Below are positions 36,245-49,900 of a DNA stretch of 64,000 nucleotides, piece after piece; position 1 is the first letter of the stretch; each line of letters begins with the position of its first letter. The stretch is taken from NCBI RefSeq assembly GCF_001039355.2, contig NW_019775880.1:281015-345014 (forward strand), read 5' to 3'. Under the pieces are notes generated by a model that searched no databases, was not told where the DNA came from, and worked only from the letters and a program-made list of their open reading frames with translations. The stretch comes from Lingula anatina (lineage: Eukaryota; Brachiopoda; Lingulata; Lingulida; Lingulidae). Position numbers and translations under genes: made by a program.

Positions 36245-39086
36245 AAAGCGACATCCGACATGTCAGAACAAAAAGTCCAGAAATCTGCTGTCGTGTCCGA
36301 ATCAACGGGAATCGGGAGATCTTCTTAATAAGACTTGTTGTAAACTCAACCTTCTTTCGTAGAGTTTTAGATCGTGGATTTGAAATTCCACCTCGACGTG
36401 AGCAGATGAAGCAAATCAACCACAAGGTCAAGTTTACCTGAAGACCTTATTTAGAAGAACCAATCAATGCCAATCAATGCCAATCATCGGCCTGGTTAAA
36501 AGCAGAAGTTTACGCCTTCTCTGCAGACACGATAACAACCGACAAATTATCTTAATTTAAGCAAGGAAGACTTTTATGATACAATAACTTGCAAGCTCTC
36601 TTGATTGTTATATAAAATTTTATTTATTTAATGCCAACTTTTTCTCTATGTCGGAAACGACAAATGTCCCGTAGGAAAAAAGAAAGTATAAGGTAAAGGT
36701 TGCATTTGTAGAATTTTCAAGTGATCTTTAATGATCTCGTTAAATGTCAATTCTGCTATCCATTAAGATCAGCTGAGGCAGAATCACTTCGCTAAGTAAA
36801 ACGGTAAAAATCGACATCGACATCGGTCGATCGACACAATGGCAATGGCGCTTACCAGAGGTGTCTTGACATAGTAAATAGACGGCTGAAACCCTGCCTA
36901 ATGTAGGCTGAATCTGGAAAAAGAGTGATTTATTGTTACGATTAATGTTTCTAAGACAAGTTATCGAATCCGTGGGTCTGTATTATGTATTTTGTGAATG
37001 ATGCGAAATCAATCTAATAGGCAAGGAAAATTATGTTTATAGGACGGGGAGTAGTTTAAAGAGTGTCATTCAAGCAATTTCAGAGAAGAGGATTTTATAT
37101 CAAGAACTAGTAAGCAGCTAGTTTTTTTTATTTCACCAAAGCAAGGAGTAGAATTCATTCAATTCACACTTTCAATTTGCCACTAATTTTGAATTTGCAC
37201 TGAAAAGAACAAATTGTTAAACACAGTATTCTTAATTGAAAATATACCTTATATAAAACAAATTGTCTTCGACCACAACGTTATTTCTTGTTTAATGTAT
37301 TTCAAATATTTAAAGAGATCTTATGATATAATCTAAGTGAGAAAAGAACAATGTTTACGCTTATCAAGGCAATGCAGGTATCCGTCATACGTTTTATATC
37401 CAATTTCTTCTTTTAAAACGTCTGTTCAAATGTTTTTAAAAGGCAGCAAACTTATTGATTTCATCCTTTATTTCCTTAATAAATAAGGTATAACTGTTGC
37501 AGTCTATTAGCACAATGCCACGCTAAATATCATTGGTAAGCAGGCTCTATTCATCACAATAGCCATGTTGCAAATTTGTGATTTGTTATACAACATCTAA
37601 GGAGAACATATCGATGTCAGGCGCCCTAACCATGTTTCTTGCTACTTTGAGGAAACCTTGAACCAAAGATCCAATGATAACTATGAGATAAGCACAGAGA
37701 AAACTAGTATCGATCCGGCTATTAATGTTTCAGCCATTTTCTAGTCGATGATGATAACAATGTTATTCACAGAACGTATGCGCTGGTTTCCTTGTAGCTG
37801 TTCACAAATCAATCCTTGGCAGAGAGGAAAATGGTGCATTCTGTGCATAGCACACACCCTGATCTGTGCGAGGGCAAATCAATGCTTCACTAGCGGGTGA
37901 GACCATAGAGCACTGCCATACCCTTGGTGTTGTTTTTGGAAATGTTTAAAAACTCTCCCCCTATATCGATTTTAATTTGCACTATCACAGTCCGTGCATG
38001 AATATTTCATGGTAACGGCTCCTTAAACATTATGGTACTTTCTTCTGAAGGCACATTCGGACAAACACACACGCAATTTTACCATCAAAGTGATTATGGG
38101 GAACTTAAGTTTGTGGGGTTAGAATGATCCATCTCTCAAACAACGATTTGCCTGACACCTTGGTCATTCGCTTTAAGTTCCAATAAAATATTCCAATTTC
38201 AATCTTTAGATAAATATGGTATTAATTAGAGTGATGGATACATATATAAATCTGCGATGTAATGTTTAGCACGATTGATGGACTGAAATGTGAAAATGGA
38301 TTGATGTGACTGATGTGCTTTAGTGTTAACGGTAATTGGTACAGGATGATGTCTCTACTAATGAACTCTCCAATAGGTTTAAATTTCCGATTTAGATGAT
38401 TAGATATTTTGAATGCCATAGACAAAATACGAAGACAGGTAAAAGAAAAAAATCTACATTCATCAAAGGCTCTTTACCTTGGAGAACCAATGCTTGGTTA
38501 AGACATTTTATAAACTGTATGACAAGATCGTTACATCATAATTCGTTAAGATAACAAAGGTGGTTAGCGTTTTTCACAGCGGTTTTACAGCGTCTTTGAT
38601 AACAACCCCAAATTCCAAGGAATGATACTTTTGGCATTAGGAATTCAACTGTATAATTAACTAAAATTATCCTGGCCAATTTCCCTAATTTAAAATAAGC
38701 ATCTGACATACATGTAAGTTACGTTAGATCCTAGTTTAAAATTTTTTTCGTGACAATTATTTGGAGCATGTCGTCTCAACTGGTTCTGTGACGTTTTTCG
38801 GCCTCTAAAGTTATCTATTAATGGCACGATGCTTGATATTTTTGGACATTTTATTCAAAACCTGCAAACGTGTTTCCACACTGAACTATATACGTCATTG
38901 TTGAGAGGCTACCCTAGCGTGTGTTATTACGTGTTTGCAGTCATCTGACGTTAGGCAGAACCTGTCGTAGGTGTCGTTTTCACATAAATCAGGATAATCG
39001 GAAGTAATGTCTAGCATATAAAACAAATTACCCAAGGGGAATCGAAATCATTGCATGATAGTAAATTAACAACCCCGCATAATGTT

Positions 39087-40400
39087 TCATTCATACGGTT
39101 CCACGTCGTTCAGCCATTGCTTCACACGGCGTTGTTTGAGAAAGCTTTCCATTTTTCTTTCGCCTTCAGCTTGGTAAGCTTCATTGTACATCTGCTCAAA
39201 TGATTTAGATAGGTTGTCCGTGAGAGCAGAGTCCTGTGTCCGTGTCCTGGCCAGTGGTGGGGGATACAATAAACTCTCTTCATGAGGCAGCTTGGCTTCC
39301 AGTAGTTCATAGTTTACTAATGGTCGATTTGAACCTTTTAAGTTGGTACAGGACTTCGTATCCCTTGGCATTGTTCCTCCCACATTAGCACAAAACGGTG
39401 TATGAGCACACATTTCACGGTCAGGAAAGGAGTAAACTCGTCTAAGACGGTCATGGTGTTCATCTAAACTCTCTGGTAAACTTAACCGGTCCAGTGAAAC
39501 AAATCTGTCCAGTGAACCAAATATAGATAGATGACTAGCGCTCCTTATTGAACCTTCACTTTCTACCGACCTGTCACTAGTCAAGCGTGAACGGGATCGA
39601 CGTATAGACCTCGATGGGTCAAAGGCGTTCAGCCAACAAAACTGGTTTTTGTCTTCTGAAGGGCTTTCAAGACAATTCGTTGAGCGAGACGACGATCTTC
39701 GTGAGATCCTTGGTGAACAGTATACACTCAGCTGGTTCTCCGGTGTGATACAAAATAGTGAGTTCTTTGATACTTTTTCGCCATTTTGATTTGCATAATC
39801 ATTTCTCTGGTTTTCTTTGTTTGCTAGGTTCGGTAAGCTACAACACTGAGTAGAATCCAAAGAATTTTCAACATGTTTTGGACTTGTCGGCCCTCTAGTC
39901 TCTTCATCTTTATCTGCTTGATTAATACATATAGTAGGTATTAAGAGACTATTTCCTTTCTCTTCAGATGACATTTTTAGTTCTTTGAGCATATGACAAG
40001 TTAAACTGTCACCAAAATCTACTGGCTGTGTTTGCTCGTTTGGATCCGAAGGAGAAATGGTCTTTTGAAGTGCACTGCCCTTAAAATTATGACGACAAAC
40101 AACATCTGTGATCTGATTGGATAACCCCTTAGCACCCACACAACTACCAGAAGATCGTCTGCTGAGTACTTTTATGTTAGTGTGAGAACTGCCGCACGTT
40201 TCAGAACCAGGTTTCGGATCAATACTATGACAACACAATATTTTTGAAAAACTCGTTTTAGAAATTTTCGCACTTTTTACACTGTTGTCCTGCTTGCTTG
40301 CCTTGGCAGGAATCCGAACCTCCTCTGGGATTTCTTCCTCTTTAACCGCGGGCAAAGGGCGGGGCGATATTATGCTGGCATTGATCTTTGTGCAAGCCAT
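39087..40400 (-). CDS. Unrecognised Ser-rich protein, 437-aa frame in one exon
   Basis: I do not recognise this protein. An uninterrupted frame runs from ATG at 40400 (MACTKINASIISPRPLP) to TGA at 39087. The frame stays open 11 codons further upstream without an ATG. An AG (aaattccag) abuts the ATG, so this may be a coding exon behind an upstream 5' exon. The protein is rich in Ser, Arg and Asn and looks largely disordered. Features include a charged start (AVKEEEIPEEVRIPAKASKQ), Ser/Arg clusters such as RRSSSRSTN and RRSRSRLTSDRSVESEGSI, and a more ordered C-terminal end (SFEQMYNEAYQAEGERKMES then LKQRRVKQWLNDVEPYE). Length, codon structure and start context favour a real gene over chance. 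No transmembrane segment or signal peptide is visible. Neighbours give no functional hint. Confidence 0.65.
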   Translation of the reverse strand: MACTKINASIISPRPLPAVKEEEIPEEVRIPAKASKQDNSVKSAKISKTSFSKILCCHSIDPKPGSETCGSSHTNIKVLSRRSSGSCVGAKGLSNQITDVVCRHNFKGSALQKTISPSDPNEQTQPVDFGDSLTCHMLKELKMSSEEKGNSLLIPTICINQADKDEETRGPTSPKHVENSLDSTQCCSLPNLANKENQRNDYANQNGEKVSKNSLFCITPENQLSVYCSPRISRRSSSRSTNCLESPSEDKNQFCWLNAFDPSRSIRRSRSRLTSDRSVESEGSIRSASHLSIFGSLDRFVSLDRLSLPESLDEHHDRLRRVYSFPDREMCAHTPFCANVGGTMPRDTKSCTNLKGSNRPLVNYELLEAKLPHEESLLYPPPLARTRTQDSALTDNLSKSFEQMYNEAYQAEGERKMESFLKQRRVKQWLNDVEPYE

Positions 40401-40951
40401 CTGGAATTTAAAAGCATACGGATGGTATTCCACTTGAATTCAGATATTTCACTTCATTGCATTACTACAAGAGGCACACAAGGAGTGGGCAGACGTTTAC
40501 ATTTAAATTGACATTGATCAGTTTTTAGAAAGTGCTAATAGACTTCAACAAACGAGTTGTCAAGAAGGCATGATTGCATTTTTGATTAACAGTTTGTCAG
40601 CACTCTTTTGTGCACTCTTATGTAGCATTAAAATAAAAATAGGTTTGGTCTAAAAATAAAAATAATTCACCTTGTCTAAGACTATTATCCACGTATTCCA
40701 TGTAGACTTTAAATTTGACAACTAACCATTTAATTTGCAGAGGAGAAGGGAAAAAGCTACGACGGAACAGAAGAAAAACCCTTGGATCCTAACTCATTTA
40801 TGTAGTTAGTTACACTGTTGTGAACTTAAGAATGTCTTTTAATGTTAATGTTTTAAAATTGACGTTGTCTTGAACAGTTTCTGTATGAATACCATTTGAT
40901 CATACGGCGATATCTTTTACGCATCCGTTTGGATGAAATATCATAATATTA

Positions 40952-40995
40952 CATGTTATGTAATATTATGTAATATCATAATATTACATAACATG
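40952..40995. repeat. Perfect inverted repeat, 19-bp arms with a 6-bp loop
   Basis: CATGTTATGTAATATTATG is followed by taatat and the exact reverse complement. A further ATATCATAATATTACAT just upstream (about 40938-40953) pairs with part of the same sequence, so alternative hairpins are possible. The arms are AT-rich. This could be a cruciform-prone site or a decayed fold-back insertion. Confidence 0.92.
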
Positions 40996-43403
40996 GTGAA
41001 ACTTGAATTGAACTTGGAAGAACATATTGCTTAAACCAAGCTGAAAAATAAGACACAAGGTCAATCAAAAATGTTTGACTTATTATAATGATACATATAT
41101 TTATTCATATGTAAGTGGTCAATACTATCATGGAAAAATCACACGTATTTTAGGTACGCATACAGTACGGCAACATTCGGCATAAACCTTAAAAGTAATT
41201 TAGGACTTTATATAAATACAACTCATATCTCATACAAGTGTGGCCTTGCTTATGTACCGTAAAATCAAGAAACTATTGCTTTTTTTCTTTGCAAAGCTCA
41301 TTATCATCATTATCAGTATTACATGCATTTTATCACTACTGGGTACAGATGGACGGATACTTTTTTGACACTTAAAAGACTTCAGTTCAAAAGCTGCATA
41401 AAACTGAATTAGCTTATAAGCAATCATAGTTGTATTATTTTTAAATACATTCAACCAGATTACAATAAATCCAATTCTATTGTATCTCATATTGTTTTGA
41501 AGCTCAATGCATTCTCTTTACATTGGATCACAAATATCTCTTTATTACGTTTGTATGGGAAGCGCAGCTGTCCTCCCCGAGCAAATCTAAGCTATAGATG
41601 CCGCACGCTGGGAGAAAACACTCCATTGGATTGTAATTGAACTATTACTCTCGGAGAATCAATAACCGCGCGTTTGTGACAGGAGAAAAAACAGTGAACA
41701 GGCATCCCCGTTAAACAGCTACAGAACCAGATAGACTGAGATATTCCCCCCAAGGACAAAAATTAGTTTACATTTCACCCCAGTAGCGCAGAATAGACGG
41801 GGAAGGGCCTGTGGTATGTGAGATAGATTGACAGCGAAAATATTATTTTCCTTTTGTTGGCACCTTCAGACAACTTCACAAAGATAATGCATAAAAGAAT
41901 CCAATTAAGAGCAATTGCAAGAACGAAGGGCCTTGTGTTTAGAGACGTTCATCTTTGAGTATCTTGCACAGTAGTAAAATACACAGGAGGTAGTAATCCA
42001 TGGCCATTAGTCTTTGCCCAGACTGATTCTTATGAATATCTTCAGAGACCAGCAGAAAGCGTAAATCAGTAAAGAATTTAAGAGTTGGTAGCGAGCAATG
42101 ATATGGGAAAGTCTTCCCAGTCTGTAACTGACACTTGCTATCCATAAGGCCGTTCGTAACTCACGAAAACTCCTTCAACTCTGCCGTTTTTCACAAGTCC
42201 TGTCAGCTTTACTTCATTTGAAATTGTCATCTTCCGTGTAGTGTACTTACGCATAACTAAACATTTTTTATAGATTTTTTCCGGTGGTTTGTAATCCATA
42301 TTTAAACAATCACAAAAGCACTTAACTAAATAGGCTCTCTTCTGACTCAAATCATGTTTTAAACATGAATGATCAACCTTAATTACATAATCCCTATGTT
42401 ACAGCCGTCTATAGGTTAGTGGGCTCCATTTATTGATATCGTCGAACATTAAACCCACTAGTCCACAGAATCACACTCACACATACGCGTGCGTGCGCGC
42501 GCGGTAAGAGAGAGCGAGAGCGAGATGTTAAAAATCATAAAAATAAAACTGAACGATCATTTACAAAATCAATAACCAACGACCAAGAATTCAAGTTTCG
42601 TGAAAGAAAGCAACCCCACCTTTATAAAGCGAATCAAAGCAAAATCATATAGATACGCACAGGCTCACCTCAACCGTCTTCTTCTCTTGATTCCAGAAAA
42701 TAACAACCACTACCACAATACAACAGTGCAGATAGAGAGTGGAACTGATTGCATGTGCTTAAAGGTCGGGATTCACCCTGCCGAAATATCATGATGTGAT
42801 TTTCTAGCTTTTATTTGCCCATATGGCCGAATTTCAATTCCCAAAGGTCGCCACACGCCTTTAATTTTACACTTATAAAAGGTTTTAAGTCGAATAAGGA
42901 CAGGTAGACGTGGTCTTAATCAGGTAGTGCCATGATTATTTTCTGCCTTACTCTATAGCCGATCAGTTGAGCACACCTTTAAATAACCGATGATCGAAAG
43001 ACAATTGGGACAATGCAATAATTACCTTGTGTTCGAAAGAAAAAAAATAATAACTCGGAACACTAAAAGCGAGTTGTTTTGAAGCATCGTCTGAGACGTG
43101 ATGAAAGGGCTAGGAGGTACTGAGTAAACATTGAAGGGAAATGAAAGCATCATGTATCATTCCAGCAGGAAATGATCCAATACTCCTTTATTCCAAATAT
43201 GAAAACAGATGTTACATGTACTGGTGCTTAAATAAACACACGTATTTTTTGCGAAAATAGGGACAAAACTGAAAATAACACTATTCAATCCTACGCCCTG
43301 AATAGTAGAAAGACGCATTGATTAATGACAACTTGACTTATGCAATATTCAAGGAAAAACATTTTTGAAAACACGTGGATAATTGCCTTTTTTATTTTCT
43401 ATT

Positions 43404-43450
43404 TTATTAATTAATTATAATAATAATTATTATAATAATTATTATTATTT
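43404..43450. repeat. ATT/AAT-rich simple sequence
   Basis: Interleaved ATTA, AATT and TAA trinucleotide-like units over about 47 bp, self-complementary in parts. Simple sequence. Confidence 0.85.
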
Positions 43451-44452
43451 CTGTTTTGCCCTTGTCATTATTGAAATCTTGATACTAAAAACAAAGACAT
43501 TATTATGCTTCTTTTGAAATTTCAAGCATAGCCTATGTTGTCAATACAATTATTTACCCACCTTCCATAAATCTTTGTGAAAACCATGTACGAAAGTTGA
43601 AGCAGAAATGCATTTGTAATACTATGTAATCTACTGCAGGTCTAAGAATTTTATAAAAAACAAGCGCAAACTCCAAGGAATCACCCAAGCGACCATTCAA
43701 TATCTTACCATCTTTTTATACTATCTTGCCCTTGGCAAATATTTTCTTTGTTTATAGCTTCCACATGACAAACTTACCTTGGAACATTGGGGGGAGCTAT
43801 CCACAGTATTTAAATAGGTATCTTGGTTCTCAACAAACAGTTAGAGTCTGATAAAGGCTTTCATGCAAGACCTCAAGGCAACATGTATAACAATGTTATA
43901 AAATGTCACGTATACCCGTTTTATGCTCTTGCTTGAAACATACAATACTAAACTGATTGCATCTGTTTCTAAGAATTCGGTAACACAAACATCGAAATTT
44001 CCAATAACTGTTTCTACGCCCAAGAAAAAAATATCATTAGAAAACGGTTCGTGACAAGCTGAAATGAAAGAAACATCCTTTTTGGGTGTTTGAATATAGC
44101 AAAATGACGTTTTAACGCAACTGAATCATCAGCGATATTTGAGCATTAGCAAACGTAAGATAGAAAATTAACAAGGAAAGAAAAGGAAAAAATGGCAGTT
44201 CTAAATCATTGTCTTCCAATCTGCCATGCCGGGGAAGAAGATGGTGTATAATTGCAACTTGTTCTTTCGGTCCTTTGAAAAAATGTATATTTGTAGGTAA
44301 TGAGATGATTGTTACATTTGATCGAATAATTTCATTGTTATTTTTTGAACAGATATCACCAGAGAAATGTGATGTTCAACAATTTATGCCGCTCAGGTAA
44401 ATATATTTTACCCATATTTTACCCATTAGCAAATGTGTTCAGTCCAGATAAA

Positions 44453-44454
<2 letters not shown>

Positions 44455-44519
<65 letters not shown>
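44455..44519. repeat. (TA)n array, about 32 units
   Basis: A pure TA dinucleotide run. Frames through it encode Ile-Tyr repeats on both strands and are artefacts. Length in the assembly may not equal true length. Confidence 0.97.
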
Positions 44520-44520
<1 letters not shown>

Positions 44521-46890
44521 CCCAATTCTTCAAAATGAAAAAAAAATGCCGGTTTGCGTGACTAACCGTTCCTTGGCCAGACTGTCGTGCTCGGGCTGTA
44601 GTTTTAGCCTTTAATGCAAACATTGATTTGAGTGAAATTCAAATATTTTGCTCTTATGTCTTACTCGGTTTGAGAAACGCGCAGACATAGAATGTTGTTA
44701 TCGAAGATAGAGGATATACAGGCACAACTGTGCAGAAACGGTCGTGGCAAAAATGTATTTTCCTCTAAATTCAATTTTGCTTAAATTGAGTTTGTGTACG
44801 GTTGATGAATTATCGTCATATCTTCATTAAATCTTTACAAGATTAAATGATGTTGACGGTATGCCATAAAGATTACTTTAGACTACAACCCAAGCTCCTT
44901 ACGACGGTGGCCTAGGAAAGGGGCACTATTACATATTTTGTCACCATTAAACTTTATCTCGTTTTAACAAAATATACACTCTCATAAGAAACCAACAGAT
45001 CAGTTTTTTTTAACAAACCCAGTTGAAAACAGTAAATTCTCAAAGTTGGAAATTGTGTAATGCTTTAACTTTTATTTAAAGAAGACAATACATTAAAAAC
45101 GATGATTACATTTGACGAGATTGACACACTGATGAAATACCGTTTATTCATTAAAGACATTATAAAACGACTGAAATGGTTATGGTATAAAATAACATAA
45201 TCTAAAAGAAAACATTTAGCAATAATAAATATATAAATAAATGAGTAAATAATGTTTTCAGAATCAGAATCAAGTCCATACTTATTTCAAAACAAACTGG
45301 CTGAGAACGTATAGGCAAGGAGACATTTGTCCAAGTGGACTTCTTCCCTCCTCTGCTTAACTGCCCACTGTTGTACAGTCTTGGATATAAATATAACATG
45401 ACTGCAAATATAATAAAACAGTTAACTTGGAAGAGTAAATAAATAACTGAAAAACCGTTGTCTTGTTTATTGAAATGAGCAAGTCATTTTCTATCAAAAC
45501 CATTTCTAGTTACAACCATGAAGTACATTCACCAAACACAATCTTGATTACAGAATGAAAACAACTACAGAGTGGGTATCTTGTGTCATATCCTAAAATC
45601 ACCTTTTTGGTCATTAAATGTCATGTCATAAATAGGTGAAAGTCTTGATTCCTGTAGTTTTTGAAGAAGTATACCTATACACATGAAACAAAATCAGAGT
45701 GCATTTACATATTGATTCCTAAGATCGATTTCTTTTACAATGATTTTGTATTGATTTAACATACAAAACACCCAGGTAATCAAACTCAATCAGACATATG
45801 AAGGTGACATAAAATAATCCAATAAAAAGGAAATCATTTCTTGAAAAAATTCACAGGGTCACGATAATTTTCAAATGGATTATGCTATCATACAGTCAGT
45901 AAAACATGAAGAATGTCAGAAATTCCATCAACATCAACAAATTTAATGACAAGAGAATATACATGTACACATTAAAATATGAATATTGCACATAATTTAC
46001 CTAATTAGCAATGTTTATGTACAAATGAAACTAAAACATATGACATCTTTGTGCACATAATTTTGTAAAATAATGAAATGCTTATTGTAAATGATATCTA
46101 CAACAGCTTAATAATATATACAGAAAAAAGGGTTTTAAAGATATCAAAGAAAAACAGAAATGTGAGATGTTATAACAATTCTTTTTGAAATTTCCAGGTG
46201 GAATATAATCCAGTCTCCATTTGTAATTCCCTTATTTGGATGCAACAAATCGATAGCCACAATCATTTCATCAGTTACACAAGATTCTCAAATATCCTTA
46301 AACTGCAGACCCAGATTTCAGCATGACTGCACATGTACGACATCATGCTAAAATCTGTAATATCTCATGGTTGTGTGAACATATATGTATATTGCATTTA
46401 GATCTTTCGCAAACAAGTCTTAAAAATGTCAAGAAAAGATTCAATTTTCAATTCATTCATACTTTGAATTAGACATACTGCTATTAGCATTGTTGTAATA
46501 GAGAAAAATAAATGTCTAAAGCAGACATATCCACTGGCTGTGACTCTTCAGATGTTTTTCTTTTCAATTCCAACTACACTGAAACCTACAGTTCTCATTT
46601 TACAATCTGTCACACCTTTCTTCCAGCACAAAGCAACACCAAATTAGTAAGTTGTTCTATTATCAACATCAATTGCATCTGCAGTCCTAAAAATAAATTA
46701 TGTGATTATCAATTCAGCCCATTAAGTAATTGTCACACAAGCTTTTGGCACATGGTAAATCTCTCAGAATAAAGACAGTAGCCAAAACAAAAAGAGCTAC
46801 ATATATCAATCTAGTGTGCAATTCAGTAGTTCAACATATGACCACCTGTGTCTACTGACCATTATATGAATATAACAAAAACAGCACATG

Positions 46891-46896
46891 TTTATT
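46891..46896 (-). promoter_or_regulatory. Candidate poly(A) signal for TMEM30
   Basis: TTTATT on the plus strand reads AATAAA on the coding strand, about 58 nt past the TAA stop. Others occur further downstream, so usage is uncertain. Confidence 0.4.
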
Positions 46897-46953
46897 ATTT
46901 CAATAATACTGACAGCATGCATTACAGGCACCTGTGTCATATAAACCACATAC

Positions 46954-49900
46954 TTACTTCTTTCCAACCTTGATATGAATGATCAAGAAGGCCACACCAA
47001 GGACCACACACAGGGACCCTACAACAATGTAGGCAATGCCCAGGAAAGAGTTCTTTCCTCCCAGCCATGAGGTGGTGGTGAGGACCATGCTCTTGGTCCC
47101 CCCAAAAGCAGTCACTGAGTAAGCTACAAGAGAGAGCAATAGTAGCTGCATTTGAATTTCTTTTTTTCTAAGTAGTGACCTAATACAATTTAAAAGAAAG
47201 AAAAAATACTACAATTTTACTAAGCAAGCTAAAAGTTGAGACAAACTACTTAAATACAAGTTCAAAAATAAAACACAAATAGTGCTCCTTACAGTACTCA
47301 ATATTCAGTGTGTAGTTTCCTTTCGGCAGCTTTCCATTGAACGGGTCAGTAGAGTTGCTAATCCTGCGGTAGAGTTTGCGGAAGTTGGGCAAAGCAGCAG
47401 TCCTCATCCACACAATCAAGTCCTCATTCTGGTAGCCATTGTTGTCGGGATTATTGGGATCGAGTTCCCACACATTCTTTCTCCAATTTGGGGGCTTCAA
47501 GTAACCCTTGAATGCTGAAACACATTAATCAAAGATCAGTGAAATGTTGCTTCTCCTCTATTCTTCCATTTTTTTAAACTATGAATGGTGACACTAATCT
47601 AAGGCAGCAATTCTAACCTTCTGACAGGTTGGCTCCTGGTGGATTCTTAAACTTGACTCTCTTGTCAGACTCCCACACCAGGCCAGTGTTCAACAAAGGT
47701 ACAGGTGTGTTGGTGGTATTGTCTGCCCCATTGTATGACAGTGTCAAGCTGTCTGTGCATGAAATAAGATGGACATGATTGTTAACCTCTCGTAAGGAAT
47801 CAGTGAAGAAAGACAGATCAGTTATGTCTATATCAAATCCTGGGCATAAAGGAGTAGTGCATACACTAGTTTCAATATAATACATTTGTCATCAAGCAAA
47901 CCGAGGAAGTACAATATATACATATACCTCATTGAGCGAACTAACTTACAAGTAATGTAGTAAGACAAAAATGTATTGATTTATTGCTATAAGCCTAATT
48001 TGCACAGATACAGGCACAAATTTAAACAGGAGTTAAGCTGTATTTAGGTTTTCATACCACTGAAAAGACTGTTAGCAATGGCACCACAGGGAGCATACGG
48101 ACCCTGCTGGATGTCAGTAGTGTCATTCTCATATCTGAAATATTAACCATGTGCATGGTAACAACTAATTCACTTACATTTGGATAGTCCACTTATGTTT
48201 AATAACTGGATTTCATACTAAAACTAACTGTAAAAACTATCTGTAAAAGATAGCAATGAAAAGAAAGTAATAGTTCATATTAAATGGATGAAAGAACTGT
48301 TTGAACAGTTCTTTTAATCCCAAAGGAAAAGGGAATATAATACACATAATAAACTACATGTGGATAAAAATAAAATATTGAGGGTTTCCCGAGAACAGCA
48401 GTTGGGTGTTTTTTTAAAAATATTTTATATAAGTAAAATCAGTCTCAGTGATTTTGAAATGACACCAATTTTGATGTGGGGAATACAGGAGCTTCAACAT
48501 CAAAATCAAGCAGACTTTTTTTACAGCGTGCATTGCTAAACAACTGAAGCTAAGAAATAAAGGTAAATCTTACCTGAATGGTTTGCAATCTGCATTAAGT
48601 GTGGGTACACTTTCTCCTAGTAACTGATTATCATCTCTGGATTTCACATAACGACGATGGTTTTGATAGAAGTTGGTTAAAGCATAATACATATACACTT
48701 CACCCTATAAGATAAAAATGGCTTTTAGAAATAGTATGAACAATATGGCTATGTAATTGTTGTCAAATAAGTAAATTGGCATGAACTGTATACTCCCACT
48801 GTTAATGGCAAATTCCAAACATGATGATCAAACATTTAAGTCTTTCAATAAACAAATATAAAACACCAACTGCCTATGATATGGCAGCAATTCAGTTCAT
48901 ATTAAACTATGTATTTTGTATATATTATACTATATGCACCTACCACAAAGTCCTCCTCCAATTCAAAAGATATACTACACAGACATGGGGTAAGTACAGG
49001 GCCAGTCTGATTGTCTAAAACTTTGGCACACTGTTGTCCTGATGCATCAGTGCACCTATAGGTATAGTCTAGGCTAATTTCCTTTACCTAGAAAATAAAT
49101 AAGAAAAACTATCATTCATGTTCAATATCACACATGTATGACAGAATATTAATTAAAAAAGAGAGATCAAGAACTAAAGATAAGCATTGCCACCTTTCAT
49201 GAAAATGTCCATCAGCTTACAATATGAAACCTGTATCAGTGTGATTTATGTCACCATACTATAATTCAATTATATAAATATTTGGAAATAATGGAAGGAT
49301 GTTACTCAATGATACAGCAATGTATCTCTAAGAGGCTAATCAATTTGGTATACATATATAGACATCTGCAACATGTTCTATAATAAAGGACAGCGAAAAC
49401 ATTCGACTATCACTACAGATGGCCTGGCACTCTTTGAAGTTAATCTGATACACCACTAGGAGATTTTCAAAATCAGTCTATGGTCATTAGCTAAAATGGC
49501 CAAAAGATGATGAAAACTTTTTGTTTAATAACAAGTTATGTTTTAATCAAGTTTCTAGTGGACTGTGGCATAGTAAATAATCAATGTTGTTATAATCAAT
49601 ACAAATACTCACATTGTTGGCTGTGACTAGTAGTGCTATTCCTAATGGTATAAATGCTATTCCAATGGCAAAGAAGGCAGGAAGAACTGTTCCTGCTGTC
49701 AAGATGGGCTGCCATGCTGGAAGCTGCTGCTGTTTAAACTTGGTTGCTGAAGAAAATTAATACATGTCATTAAATTTTGTTGTCTTCTCAAAAATAGGAT
49801 TTATAACGGAATGTGATATCTGAACATAATAAAATATTTTAAACTGAATATTTGGATTTGATATAAATGTCAATGGATACTCATCTCCAGAATCAATGAC

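Larger units (their letters stand above)
32298..39086. other. Long intergenic region without a recognised gene
   Basis: About 6.8 kb of mostly AT-rich sequence. It contains a 29-bp palindrome (33224-33252), a composite microsatellite (35470-35595), a (TG)n run (36222-36244) and a small direct repeat of ccaatcaatg (about 36459-36485). Frames at 35151-35426 and 36226-36438 show no convincing splice context or homology. I support no gene here. Confidence 0.6.
40401..46953. other. Intergenic region between the orphan gene and TMEM30
   Basis: About 6.5 kb without a supported gene. Contents are a perfect 44-bp palindrome (40952-40995), alternating purine-pyrimidine sequence near 42480-42505, AT-rich tracts (43404-43450) and a (TA)n array (44455-44519). 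Two isolated plus-strand stretches have good splice-like edges (40741-40805 and 44353-44396) but no partners I can find. The right-hand end is likely TMEM30 3' UTR. Confidence 0.55.

Noticed and set aside
36226-36441. Frames open on both strands next to the (TG)n run
   Set aside because: One strand starts in the microsatellite, the other ends in it, and neither has a recognised domain or donor site.
41939-42350. Two consecutive short minus-strand frames
   Set aside because: Overlap and Met starts looked gene-like, but there is no homology or splice logic linking them.
44345-44623. Ile-Tyr repeat frames
   Set aside because: Produced by the (TA)n array.
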